64,000 nt of DNA from Aquatica leii (GCA_035610365.1 CM069436.1:39873117-39937116); one strand, 5' to 3'. Positions 43,235 to 54,625 are shown, numbered from the stretch's first letter. The notes: a model not told the origin generated them from the sequence alone. Made by a program: numbers and translations.

Positions 43235-46215
43235 TTCTTAAAAAAGTGAATAATAATAATAGTAAAGATAAAAGTAGTGGTAAAAAACTGGAAGATTATA
43301 TCAAAGATTAAAAAGATACGAAGTAATTGAAGTAGGTAATGTTGAAAAACTAACCTTTCCCGTAAGTAAAGACAGCTAAAATGTTAGATTTTACGTGTAC
43401 TTAGAAGAACGTTTTACCACATTTATCAATAGCCCATGTGATAGAAATAGAATATTAAAAGAACTTCAAAAAAAGTAAAAAAAATTGTGTAAAATTTGTC
43501 AAAAAAAAGCAAAGGTACCCAAGAAAGTATTTGTTAGACCAATGGTCTTTCAAGAGCTGAATTCAAGATGCCAGGTAGACCTAATTAACACGCAGTCGCA
43601 ACCAGATAGTAACTTTAAGTTTATATTTGTCTATAAAGACCACTTGACAAAGTTCGTACAACTGCGTGTCCTAAAAAGCAAACGTGCAAAAGAGGTTGCA
43701 TATCACTTTGCTTGTGCAATGTGGCCCAATCTAAACATTGTGCACGGAAAACCTAGGCACAGTCAGACCCAAGGTTTGGTCTAGCGAGCAAACTAGGATA
43801 TTCAAAATATGCTAAGTTTTTGGATGAGAAACAATAAAACTAGTAAATGGTTCAAAGGGTTACGATTTGTGCAACGTATGAAAAATAGATCATTTCATAA
43901 AGGCATCAAGTATACTCCTTATGAAGCAATGTTTCGAACGCCTGTAAAATTAACCTTGAAAACATCATCTTTCCCAACTGGTTATTAAACATCTTAGAAT
44001 TGAAGATGAGCCTCAGGTTATAATCGAGACAGTTAATAACGCTTCCGAATACACAAATAACGAAATAAAAGATGATTCTAATATTGCCCAATAAACACAC
44101 GACGTCCCAGAGACGTTCGTTTTATGTCCAAATGATGTCTTTACATCCCGGGCTTTAAAACGGACCTCTTTAGAATGTCTTTAATAGGACGTCCTCAGGA
44201 TGTCAATGAAGGAACATACGATGGGATGTCCTATGCGGGAAAACAAATTTAGGCGTTTGTCAATTCATATTTTTAATCGAATTACAAAAAATTGAAAAGG
44301 AGAATTTTTATAATATCTAATGCGAATGTTTATTTATAATTACTTATCAAATAAAATTAGAACATGATTATACATTCATTATATATCAATATAAATTAAT
44401 CAATGATATAAATACAGGACAGTTAAATAAAGATTATCCATCCATCAATTTAGGTTACTCTAGTTAATCTTTCTTTTGATATATCAAATATTTTGAAGAT
44501 GTTGATATGTGTGATTTATTTTAACCACACCGATAATTGGTTTTCGTACATAAACGAGACAAATGCAAACTTAGTGCGCGTGCCCACTTTCTTTCTTGTT
44601 CTCCGGTGCTTACTCAACACCAGTACCACCCCTACGCTCCTTTGGTATATCAAAGTGGTACACTCTGTTTGCACTCTGTATTTGTTTTTGTTGGTGTTCT
44701 GACTACCTTATTTATCTGTACTTTTTATTAACTAATATTTTTTGGGTGTTTTAGTGCATCAACAAATTTATTTGGTAAGTTTTTGGTACCTTGTATTTAT
44801 TTATAATGTATAAAAATCATCATTTATAATTATTATTTTGAATTTGAAAGATCACAATTATTAATAATGGTGATTTAAAACCCCATCTCGCGCGCATAAC
44901 TATGCGGTGAGTTGAAAATATTTATTTTATGCAAAAAAAAAAAATTTTTTTATTCAAAAAATTATTTAAAAAATGTTTTCTTTGTATTAAAGGTTTAAAA
45001 GCGCGTTATCTCACGACTTTTATCGTCGCAATTCACAATAATTCATCCAAAAATTCACTTACTACCTGTCAACATAACCGATCAGGCACAAAATCGCTTA
45101 TCTAACTAAAAAACTATAACGTTATCGCGTTCTTAGTTCATAGTTATGATTAGTGTGCGAATTTCTCGTATATGGTATTACTGTTTCCATAATAGTTAGT
45201 TAGGTAGCGCGAGTATATCATTGCTTAAAAGCCTATGAATTAAACAACAGAAAACGTATCTCGCCCAACAACCGTTGCATTGAAAGTATCGATCGACATA
45301 TTAGTTGCTATTTCTTTTCTTAATACTTGGTTTTTACTTAACTGGAGTCACACTCGAGCCACAGAGTACAATCTGTACTCGAGCTCTGGTAATTACTATA
45401 TACCTATGCTATATATAAATATTTCTCCAATTCAATATTTAGAAAAGGGGAGGGATGACTACCTCTTACATATCCTACAGTCATCTAAAAGGGACGTCCC
45501 GTTGCGGATGCGCAAGGATGTCCTACAAGGACCTCGTAGGGATGCACACAGTTGTGACAAAAGAACGTCCCATGAATGACGTACTCAGAACCAAAATGAC
45601 TTTGGGACATTCAGTGATCCGCAACATCATGTCCCCGGGACGTCCTTGGGACATATTTGTGTTTATTGGGTGACAATAGAAATCTATCGCAAAATGTTCT
45701 CTTCCCCAAAGTCAATTTGATGAAATAACGGCCTTTAATCCAGGCAAGAAAAAGTAAGAAGACATAATGAATGCTAAAGATGATTTAGAATCACAGACAA
45801 GAAAAATGTTGGAAGTTTCAAATCTTAAGTTTCCTTCTGCTAAAGTAAGTGACACAGTGAAACTATACGAGTACCAGACGTTGACAGAGCAAGAAGTGAT
45901 CCACGAAATTTATTGGCAGTGATTTAAGTTCAAAATAAGTTTTATCAGCTAAGAACAAACAACGAAGCCTTTCACAGTTGTAAACCAGGAATCAGCTCAC
46001 AATTTGTGAAGAAAGATTTATTTTGCTTGACGATGTTCTAGGTCTAGCAATATCACTTCGAGAGTGTGTTAGAAAATTTTCTCTTTCTGGAAGTCATAGA
46101 TATATCACCAATGTGTTTGCAAGAGACAATGCAAGCAGTCCCGCGCCGTACATAGGGGCAAAGTCGTGCACAAGTCGACACAAAAACACTCATTTTTTGG
46201 TCGAGCTCAAATCGG
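43235..46215 (+). pseudogene. KRBA2/Ginger-like integrase relic split by a TIR element
   Basis: Plus-strand pieces read RYEVIEVGNVEKLTFPV and RNRILKELQKK near 43310-43480, then CKICQKKAKVPKKVFVRPMV, NSRCQVDLINTQSQPDSNFK, YKDHLTKFVQLRVLKSKRAK and IVHGKPRHSQTQGLV (43485-43784), then FVQRMKNRSFHKGIKYTPYE. This wording ('HGKPRH.Q.QG.VER', 'GQVDLID.QS.PD') is that of the KRBA2/SCAND3-type integrases related to Ginger elements. After the insertion at 44087-45670 it resumes with RKMLEVSNLKFPSAKVSDTV near 45810, ISLRECVRKFSLSG near 46050 and a cysteine-rich tail (CVCKRQCKQSR) near 46110. It is a broken fossil with several breaks. Confidence 0.8.
44087..45670. mobile_element. TIR element with clustered GACGTC motifs
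   Basis: The ends are inverted: CCCAATAAACACACGACGTC on the left and, complemented from the right, CCCAATAAACACAAATATGT. Inside each end are many copies of a (G)GACGTCC or GGATGTCC word, for example seven or so between 44100 and 44235 and a similar set in 45490-45655. They are spaced by roughly 10-35 bp. It sits inside the integrase relic, whose coding resumes on the other side. No transposase is visible: the interior (44270-45480) has only short frames, so it is non-autonomous. The flanks (ATATTG and TGACAATA) do not give a clear target duplication. Confidence 0.75.
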
Positions 46216-46569
46216 AAGTAGACATATTAAAATATATCTATAAAAACGTGGTTAGACAAACAATTGACTAATTCAAAATACTTTGACCCACAGAATTCAT
46301 ATTTTTTCTTCTTGCATTAAAATTTACAAATAAGTTAATCTAATAACTGGAAAAAATGATTTCCTTATTTAGAAATTTTAATACAAGAAAAAACAATGTG
46401 AAATGTGAGCAGTTTGACAGCATTCTGGATTATTCAATAAAAATGAACAAATGTATAATTAGATAAAAAATTTTATCCAAAGGTCCTCCATTGTATAGTT
46501 GTTTCATAATAGCGTTGTATAATAATAATCTACCAATCCTTATAAATATCAAAACCTTTGTAATATAAG

Positions 46570-46575
46570 TTTATT
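46570..46575 (-). terminator. Polyadenylation signal of the zinc-finger gene
   Basis: AATAAA on the minus strand, about 118 bp after the stop codon of the C2H2 gene. Confidence 0.55.
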
Positions 46576-46692
46576 TTAACAATGTAGATACATATTGTAT
46601 AATTTAATCAATTGTCGTATTGTGTAGACAAAATACAAAATAAATAAAAATAAGCACCATATTTGAACACCCTGCTAAAGATCAGTTGTTTA

Positions 46693-48059
46693 TCATACAA
46701 TTCCGTGAATCCTAAAATCATAAAAACAATTGAATTACGCGAAACAATATTTTTTAATTTACCTTCTTATGTGAGTTTTTAAATTCTTTTCTTCCCTAAA
46801 AGTATTGGCACACAGTTGACAACAAAATGGTCGATACCCAGAATGTAATTTCAAATGATTTTCTAAATCCCCACTAGAAGACAACTGAGTATCACATTTT
46901 GTACACTTAAACGAACTATTTTTAATATGTATTTTCTTATGTTTTGTTAACACCGATTTACTGCTATATTTTTTATGACATATGTTGCATTGAAAATTTT
47001 TCGTATCGACCAATTTATTATCTTGGCTGCGCTCAGTGTCTGGATTTTCAGTTGTGTCGGTATTTAATTGCGTTTCAAAGCCAGTCAAATTGTGTAATAA
47101 ATCATTTGAGATGGATTTTACTTCTGTAATTTGCCCATCGTTGTTTACATCGACTTGTATGAACGATGTCAGTTCATCATCAATATTGTCTTGTAGTAAC
47201 ATATTATTCAACTGTAACTGTTGCAAAAAAATGGGATCGACTTCTATGGTTTGATTCGGATCGGATTCTTCTAAAATCATTTGAAAAGTTTCTTTGCCTT
47301 CCATAGCCTGTAAACACAAAATTAATTATAATTCAGTGTTTAAGAAGAATTACCTTAAAATCCAATAATGACGCGTCCTGCATAACACTCTTCTCTTCTG
47401 TTGAGTTGAGTTGAGTGTCCATCGCAACTGAACCTAGTAATTTAATTTTAGCTTTCTTTGTGTTGCCTTGTTTAAAATGCGTGCTCATGTGAGACTTCCT
47501 ATGACCGGACGTTCGAAATTTTTCTGGACATAATGAGCACTGGTATGGTCGCACACCTACATTGAAAATAGCGATAATTTCCTAATATTGTAGAGAAAAA
47601 GGTATCTTACCCGTATGCATTAACATATGCACCCTTAAACTAGACTTTGAACTAAAATAAGAATTGCATACAACACAGCTGAAATCCTTATTGCCTCCAG
47701 GCTTGTGAGTTCTATTATGCGACTCTAAAGTTGATTTAAGAGAAAAACTTTTATCACACTTATCGCATTTATATGGCCTTTCACCAGTGTGTGTTCGTAT
47801 ATGCCTTTCCTAAAACATCCACAATATAACTAAGAAGCAAAAATATTTGATGAGAACAAACCAAATCCGATGGTTTCTTAAACTCTTTCCCACAGTACGA
47901 GCAAGCGTTTTTTTCTTTTACTGTCATGTGTGTTAAATAGTGTCTGGTATATGTGGCCTTACTGGAAGCCACTTTATCACATAAAGTGCATTTATATTTA
48001 GAGAGATCTTCGGCGTCTTCAAGTCTGTTTCTTAACGTAGGCTCTTCGCGCTCCTTAAG
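46693..48059 (-). CDS. Host C2H2 zinc-finger gene, 3' part, five exons
   Basis: Spliced minus-strand model: 48059-47862, 47809-47611, 47556-47354, 47307-46763, 46711-46693. All four introns have GT..AG ends, are 46-54 nt long and join in frame (for example [32 protein letters not shown]). The last exon has only 19 nt but completes the eighth finger: HIRR|IHGIV, giving His-x4-His and then the stop; reading past its donor would stop too early. The 387 residues hold five fingers, an acidic linker of about 120 residues ([20 protein letters not shown]...), then three fingers. The first exon here starts at an acceptor (AAACAG|CTTAAG), so the 5' end lies further right, beyond the transposons, and was not found. 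Probably a nuclear DNA-binding transcription regulator; the orthologue is not identified. Confidence 0.9.
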
Positions 48060-48421
48060 CTGTTTGAAAAAGCCATTCTATTAATAATAATGAGTGCACC
48101 ATAAGAGTATAAATTGAAAGAAACTAAAAAGTTAACAAGTCAAAAATATTTAGAAAGCTTAAAAGTTAGTACCGTTCCAACTAATCTATTCTATCAAACA
48201 TGTATTAAACTGTAGAAAGAAAAATATAATGAAGAACACATTGATTTGAAAATTAAAAAAATTCAATGGTTATTTTAAGATATTACAGCGACAAATTAAA
48301 ATATAATCATTCTAACGATAATAATAACGATACTCGTAAGAAAATAAATGAACAACTGACTAACGACAAATTTTAATAATTTAAGAACTTCGATTATGTT
48401 GAAACAATTATAATCATAATA

Positions 48422-49700
48422 CAGGCTGTATCATAATTCGTGTGAGGTACAGGGATCTCGTTTATTATCACAGATAGAGAGTTGGTTAAGCGGACAAATA
48501 TGATCATCGAGTTATGCCTAAATAAATTCAACAAACAAAATTTACCCTCTCTATAAAGTTTCTGAAATATAGCGGAAAATAATAAAATTGGTGTTTTTGA
48601 TTTTTAGCTTTAAAATTTTTATTTGGGGAGGTATTTAAAAACTGGAAAAACTTCTGCTCTTTCAGAAAATGCCAATAAATATATGTTATCGTTATTACTT
48701 TACTTTATATCGATAACAACTTTTGTTTTTTATATGGTAGCCATTTTAAAGTTTTATGCCATGTATTAGAGAAAAAAATCCTGATTTAAAAAATGTATAA
48801 CACACACACACACATCAAAAATAAATTTAAAATTTAAAGAAAACCGTTTTGATTGAAAATTTATTAAGTTAGTCTACAGAAAACGAAGGAAGAATTATAG
48901 AAGTTAGACCTCAAGTTCAGTTTAGTTTAAATGTTTGGTGTGGAATATTTAATAATATGATTATCGGACCTATCATATATGAAGGACATATAAATTCTGA
49001 TATGTATCTAACTTTCTTACAAACAGAGTTTGAAAATTTCATAGACAATATTCCCCTAAATCAACTCGAATCAATTCATTTTCAACAACGCTGCCGCTGC
49101 GCACAATGCGCAAGTTGTCCAAAATTATTTGAACCAAAAATTTCCAGACAGATGGTTAGGAACAAATGGACCCATACTTTGGCTGCGAGACTTATACTTT
49201 TGACGTTACTTTAAGGATCGAGTGTATTCTGTAACTTCGAAAACTGTTGAGCAGCTAAGAGAGCAAAATATTAGTGCATGTAGAAATTGTCAAAGCGTTC
49301 ACATTAGAAGTGCTTCAGAACATGTTATTAATAAATTATCAATCGAGACGGTTTTCTTTAAATGTTAAACTTCTTTTTGCTTTTTTTTATGAACATGTTA
49401 TAAATTTTTGAAATCAGGATTTTTCTCTATCTTATGGCATAAAACTTTAAAAAAAAGTTCTGTTAAGAAAGTTTTTTCAGTTTTTAAATACCTCCCCAAA
49501 TAACAATTATAAAGCTAAAAATCAAAACTACTAATTTTATTATTTTCAGTCATATTTCAGAAACTTTATAAAGGGGGTAAACTTTGATTTTTGAATTTAT
49601 TTAGACATAACTTAAAGATCATTTTTGTACATTTAACCAACTCTCTATCTCTGATAATAAACGAAATCCCTGTACTTAACACGAAATTTGATACAGCCTG
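48422..49700 (+). mobile_element. Second IS630/Tc1-type element with long TIRs
   Basis: 1279 bp flanked by TA (48420-48421 and 49701-49702). The ends read CAGGCTGTATCA(T/A)A(A/T)TTCGTGT and the arms match for over 300 bp on each side (for instance AGCTTTA(A/T)AATT.TTATTTGGGG and AAATCCTGATTT). A transposase C-terminal half lies between them. The same architecture as 36644-42735 but a different subfamily by sequence. Confidence 0.88.
48860..49371 (+). pseudogene. IS630/Tc1-type transposase, C-terminal half
   Basis: Reads EVRPQVQFSLNVWCGIFNNM, IIGPIIYEGHINSDMYLTFL and LPLNQLESI-like sequence, then in another frame FQQ.GAAAHNAQVVQNYLNQ, FPDRWLGTNGPILWPARS and LTPLDFY, ending near 49371 with INKLSIETVFFKC. 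This is the 'NVW.GI...IIGP', 'FQQDGA..H...V...L....P.RWIGR.GP..WP.RSPDLTPLDF' pattern of arthropod transposases usually annotated with DUF4817 at the N-terminus. The N-terminal half is deleted and at least two frameshifts are present. Confidence 0.85.
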
Positions 49701-49714
49701 TAGATATGCACGAA

Positions 49715-49990
49715 ACTCACAGCTGTATTCATAAAAATATTCAAAAATACTTTTTAAACTTGTTTTATTTAAAACGTGTTTTAAGGCTTACCGAACGTTT
49801 TAACTTTCATTCATTCATAAACGGTTCGTAAACTCTAGCAGCTGTATTCATAAAAATTTACAATTGGGTTACAGAGCTCTTCAAACCTATTTTAGCATAA
49901 ATGTCAAAAAACACTATTCATAAACCTTTTGTAACAGTGTTGTAACTTAGCAATATTTAAAATAGGGCCTACCCTTCTTTAAACCTATTT
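49715..49990. repeat. Repeated 'agctgtattcataaa' block
   Basis: CAGCTGTATTCATAAAAAT occurs at about 49719 and 49839, with similar TATTCATAAAC words near 49915. It resembles the end of a small Harbinger-type non-autonomous element, but I could not define borders. Confidence 0.35.
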
Positions 49991-51270
49991 TAACTTAAAA
50001 AATTGTGTATAATCAGATTTTTTTAAGAGAAAAAAATTTATTTAAAAGAAATTTAATTTGTTTCTGCATTTAATTTAACACGGATGCAATAGATGATATT
50101 AATATTCATTAATATTGTAAATAATATAATTGATATAATTCGCGACTTCGACTGAGCTTTCAAGTGAATTTTGTCATCTTGGCGGTGCTAAAAATCTTGG
50201 TACTTTTTGACAACACGTATTCATAGTTTTACTTATTCTAATTCTTTTGTAATCAAGTTTATTGTGTGTATTCTCCTAATTTTTTTCTCATAATGTACCT
50301 AAGTTAAATATTACGTCAAGCGATGTTTTACTGCCCATTGGTCTGTGCCATACGATCGGAAAAAGAATTTTGATTTCTTTTAGGTATAAAATGTAATTCA
50401 TATAATTCATTGATTTAAATAATTTTTTATTTAGCATTTTTAAAAAATAGGCAGTTTACATTCCAGAAAGATGTATTTTATGGAATACCAAACTTTTTTC
50501 AAAAGTGCCGTTATTACTGCATCGTCCGTTTTTTTTTTACATTTACAAATTTACTTAAAATAATTACTACTAATGTTAAACAGTTATTCAAAAATTGAAT
50601 TGTAATTAATTACACCAGACTTGCAAAATTATCTACCCAACAAACTATGTCAGCATTTTCTTAACTTAAACTTAATTTACTTATTTTAATATCTAAAGAC
50701 TTATTAACAACAAATAAAACAATAAAAGCAAAGATTAGGTTAGAAAAAATGTACCGGCGTATGTTTGTAAGACGGATAACAATATTTTGACATATATAGA
50801 CTATAGCGCCACAGTGCACGAGATCCTGAAAGACGTCTATTTCAAAACTATTCAAGCTAAATCGATAGCCTTCTATTATTTCCACAGTTTTCTTATTTAT
50901 TTAATTGACAACAGCGGGAGCTGCACAGCCAAATTTTATTTTTCAATAAAAAGGAATCGCATACCGTTTGAAAGGTATTTTCAAAGATAATTCAGCGATT
51001 AGCCGCTTGCCATAGTTATCTCTAAAATCACTTCGCTATTATAAATTAAAGATTGGGTAACTGAAGATTCAGTTAGCATGGGGAACAATGAATTTTTTAT
51101 GGTGTTTTATGTAACATGAGATTTTTAAAAAAGTTTATGAAGTTTCGAGTAAAGTTTATACAAGACTTATTTATAAAGGATGCTCGAGCTGTTCCCCATT
51201 CGCCTCTTGGCAGTAATAAATGTGTCTGTGAAGTTAACACGACATTCTATCAATACAAAAAAAATAATAA

Positions 51271-52520
51271 GAGTTCCAATAGCACTTTTCATAGTTCTAC
51301 AGTTCCTGATAAAAATTAAAAAAAGTTCCGCATTTCTTACCTTAAAAAACGAAATTGTAAAAATGTCGTGCTAACTTCGCAAATCTAGCACGACACCCTC
51401 CTCTCTAAAGTACTAAAACGCGTTGAAAATTACTATTTTTGACAAGAGTTCTGAATAGTTCCGGTCAAGTTAAGTATATATGTGTAATTTTAGATTGCTA
51501 TTTTAACAATTAATAATTTAGAATAAATTTATAATATTCACGCTCAGCACGTCATTTTGTAAAAATTTTTTTCTCTTTAAATTAATAAGAGTTCTAATAG
51601 CACTTTTTATGGTTCCACAGTTCCTGATAAAAATTAAAAAAATATTCGCATTTCTTACATTAAAAAACCAAATTGTAGAAATGTCGTGCTAACTTCGCAA
51701 ATCTAGCACGACACCCTCCTCTCTAAAGTACTAAAACGCGTTGAAAATTACTATTTTTGACAAGAGTTCTGAATAGTTCCGGTCAAGTTAAGTATATATG
51801 TGTAATTTTAGATTCCCATTTTAACAATTAATAATTTAGAATAAATTTATAATATTTACGCTCAGCACGACATTTTGTAAAAATTTTTTTTTCTTTAAAT
51901 AATTAAGAGTTCTAATAGCACTTTTCATAGTTCTACAGTTCCTGATAAAAATTAAAAAAATATTCGCATTTCTTACCTTAAAAAAACCAAATTGTAAAAA
52001 TGTCGTGCTAACTTCGCAAATCTAGCACGACACCCTTCTCTCTAAAGTACTAAAACGCGTTGAAAATTACTATTTTTGACAAGAGTTCTGAATAGTTCCG
52101 GTCAAGTTAAGTATATATGTGTAATTTTAGATTGCTATTTTAACAATTAATAATTTAGAATAAATTTATAATATTCACGCTCAGCACGACATTTTGTAAA
52201 AATTTTTTTCTCTTTAAATTAATAAGAGTTCTAATAGCACTTTTCATAGTTCTACAATTCCTGATAAAAATTAAAAAAATATTCGCATTTCTTACCTTAA
52301 AAAAACCAAATTGTAAAAATGTCGTGCTAACTTCGCAAATCTAGCACGACACCCTTCTCTCTAAAGTACTAAAACGCGTTGAAAATTACTATTTTTGACA
52401 AGAGTTCTGAATAGTTCCGGTCAAGTTAAGTATATATGTGTAATTTTAGATCACTGTTTTAACAATTAAAAATTTTGAATAAATTTATAATATTCAGGCA
52501 CAGTACGACATTTTGTAAAA
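51271..52520. repeat. Four tandem 318-bp units, left foldback arm
   Basis: Units start at about 51271, 51589, 51907 and 52226 (GAGTTC(C/T)AATAGCACTTTT). Each holds the hairpin GTCGTGCTA-12 nt-TAGCACGAC and the block AGTACTAAAACGCGTTGAAA. The units are nearly identical, which suggests recent amplification or gene conversion. The right arm has a single inverted unit at about 55860-56150. Confidence 0.93.
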
Positions 52521-52525
52521 ATGTT

Positions 52526-52905
52526 TCGTGCTGATGATTTTCCGCAGTTTTAATAGTAATTTAACACAGTTCTATAAGAGTTTTATGCTTTAGAGACATT
52601 TTAACAAAAAGTTCCAACTGATTACTATTTTTTAAACAATTTTCAAAAATTATGTCTGGCACGACATTTTGTGAAAATGTGTCGTGCTGATGATTTTCTG
52701 CAGTTTTAATAGTAATTTAACACAGTTCTATAAGAGTTCTATGCTTTAGATACATTTTAACAAAAAGTTCCAACTGATTACTATTTTTTAAACAATTTTC
52801 AAAAATTATGTCTGGCACGACATTTTGTGAAAATGTGTCGTGCTGATAATTTTCTGCAGTTTTAATAGTGATTTAACACAGTTCTATAAGAGTTCTATGC
52901 TTTAG
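52526..52905. repeat. 156-bp tandem units, left foldback arm
   Basis: Units start at 52527, 52683 and 52839 with CGTGCTGAT(G/A)ATTTT; the third is cut short. Each carries ACGACATTTTGTGAAAATGT followed by GTCGTGC, an imperfect hairpin. Inverted relatives lie at about 55590-55860. Confidence 0.9.
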
Positions 52906-54625
52906 ATTAATAATTAAAACTGTTTCTGCACCGGAAATACCAGACGATGCAAATTACAAAACTGATCTCAATGATACAGATCAATTCGAAGATGACGATC
53001 GTAGTACTTCCGACTGGTTTCAATGGAGTGCCAACATATACGATAATGCCAAACAAATAGCAATGAATTGTACCGAGGGAACAGGAATTAATGCTTGTTA
53101 TAATGTCGATTTTGCAAGAATATTAAAAACGCGTCTAATTCCATATGTGGTGCTTTGGAGTGGCGTAATGCGACTACATTTTCAGATAGGCGAAGAAATT
53201 GCAACTTCTTCTTCTGTTGAGTCGGCATTTGCAGATTTAAAAAATCGAGCATTTAAAAATCAATTGCCAATGAGGGCCGATAAATTTGTTCACGGACACC
53301 TCGACTATCTTGACGAAAGGATAAAATTGGCATCATGTCAAAAAGACATTTTAAGTATCAATTATCAACACCAGAATCAACCAAGTCATAATTATTCTAC
53401 AAGTTTGTTAGAAGTACAAACAGGCCAATCAATAGATGACGGTTTTTATTTTAATACAATTGAGTCTAAGGTGATACAAAATATTAACGCCATAAAAGAC
53501 ACTGACAGAAATAATAAAACGATCGAGGTCGTTCTTGATGACAATATCAGCAACAACAGCACCGAGAATAAAAATAGTACCATCATTGATCCCGTCGTTA
53601 TTGAAAATGTCCCTCAAATAACTTGTAATATTCGCAAAAATTGGAGAGGCCTTACTTACGAAACATCACCGAACGAGCATTTTTCAACTACAAAAAAACG
53701 ACATAAGCCATCATCTTACTTAGAAAAGTGTCCCGAATGGGAATACATCAAAGTAGCAAGAAATCAAAATATACCAGTCATACGAAATGGTAATATCTGT
53801 AAAGGAGTAACTATTGATGGAAAAATTGTGACTCTTTGTCAAACTTGTGCGTTTGATGCGGTACTGCGCCTAGTAGCAAGTGGTATTGCAAGTATCAAGT
53901 TTTATGATGACAAAATAAAACAATTAAAAAATCCTACTATAAATCTAGCCGTTTCAATATTAAATTCTGGAAAAATAATGACAAATCACTACAAAGAAAG
54001 AGCTAAAATTTTATTAGATCTTTCACTTTTTAGTGACGCCTTGACTGTTTACACCCGTGGACTTTCTCAATTAAATACCGAGTGCAATGTTGTACACCTA
54101 ATTAATTATTTATTTACTGATATACCAAGTTGTCGAAAAACGATAGTTTGTTCTTGTGGTTTCTCGCGAACAAGTCAAATTACAGAGTTAAATGTAAATG
54201 TAGACATACTCCTCTGCAAGGGATTGCAAAATATGCAGCAGGCAATCGACAATGATTTAGCGGTTACCACAAAATGCAGGAAATGCTCGCAAAATGTTAC
54301 CGACAACATAGAGTACGGTCCACATATATTTATCGATACTACGGTATTTACGGATGAGCGATACACAAATCGAGATAATACAATAAATCACAGTCTTCAT
54401 ACAGTCGCTAGAAGTATTGAGTTAAACTCAAAAAAATATACTTTAGTTGGTATAGTACATTACAAAAAATCTTGTAGTAGTAACTATAGCGGACATTACG
54501 TCGCATATTCAAGATCTGGAAGCCATTGGTATGAGTATGATGACCTTAAAAAGAAAAGAAACGCTGAGAATACAAATATTAGTATTAGTCCACATCTTAT
54601 TTTTTATGTTAGCTCGGAAATATAA
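52902..54625 (+). CDS. MULE C-terminal segment fused to a USP-like protease
   Basis: The frame is open from about 52880; from the first ATG (53063) it has 520 residues. A possible acceptor (GCTTTAG|ATTAATAATT) precedes it, so this may be the last exon of a longer gene. Residues 25-90 read PYVVLWSGVMRLHFQIGEEI, SSSVESAFADLKNRAF and LPMRADKFVHGHLDYLDERI, as in the C-terminal part of NOF/FB-type MULE transposases. After a low-complexity linker comes a domain like ubiquitin-specific proteases (C19): Cys box LCQTCAFDAVLRLVASG with Cys262, a zinc ribbon (CSCGF, then KCRKC), His box SGHYVAYSRSGSHWYEYDDL with His478 and Asp493/494, ending LIFYVSSEI. The triad order and spacing from His to Asp fit the family. 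The frame is uninterrupted. The transposase catalytic part is absent, and activity is inferred only. Confidence 0.82.

Noticed and set aside
44493-45673. Short ORFs inside the GACGTC element
   Set aside because: No motif, low-complexity or hydrophobic composition, and two overlap terminal repeats.
46759-46763. TAA at 46759 as the true end of the zinc-finger protein
   Set aside because: It lies within a consensus splice donor and would leave the last finger without its fourth ligand; a 19-nt exon restores it.
48800-48815. Short CA microsatellite
   Set aside because: Only about seven repeats; not informative.
51271-52905. Regular repeats that could suggest a CRISPR array or satellite
   Set aside because: Units are 318 and 156 bp with no spacers, lie inside an element with defined ends and target duplication, and occur inverted on the other side.
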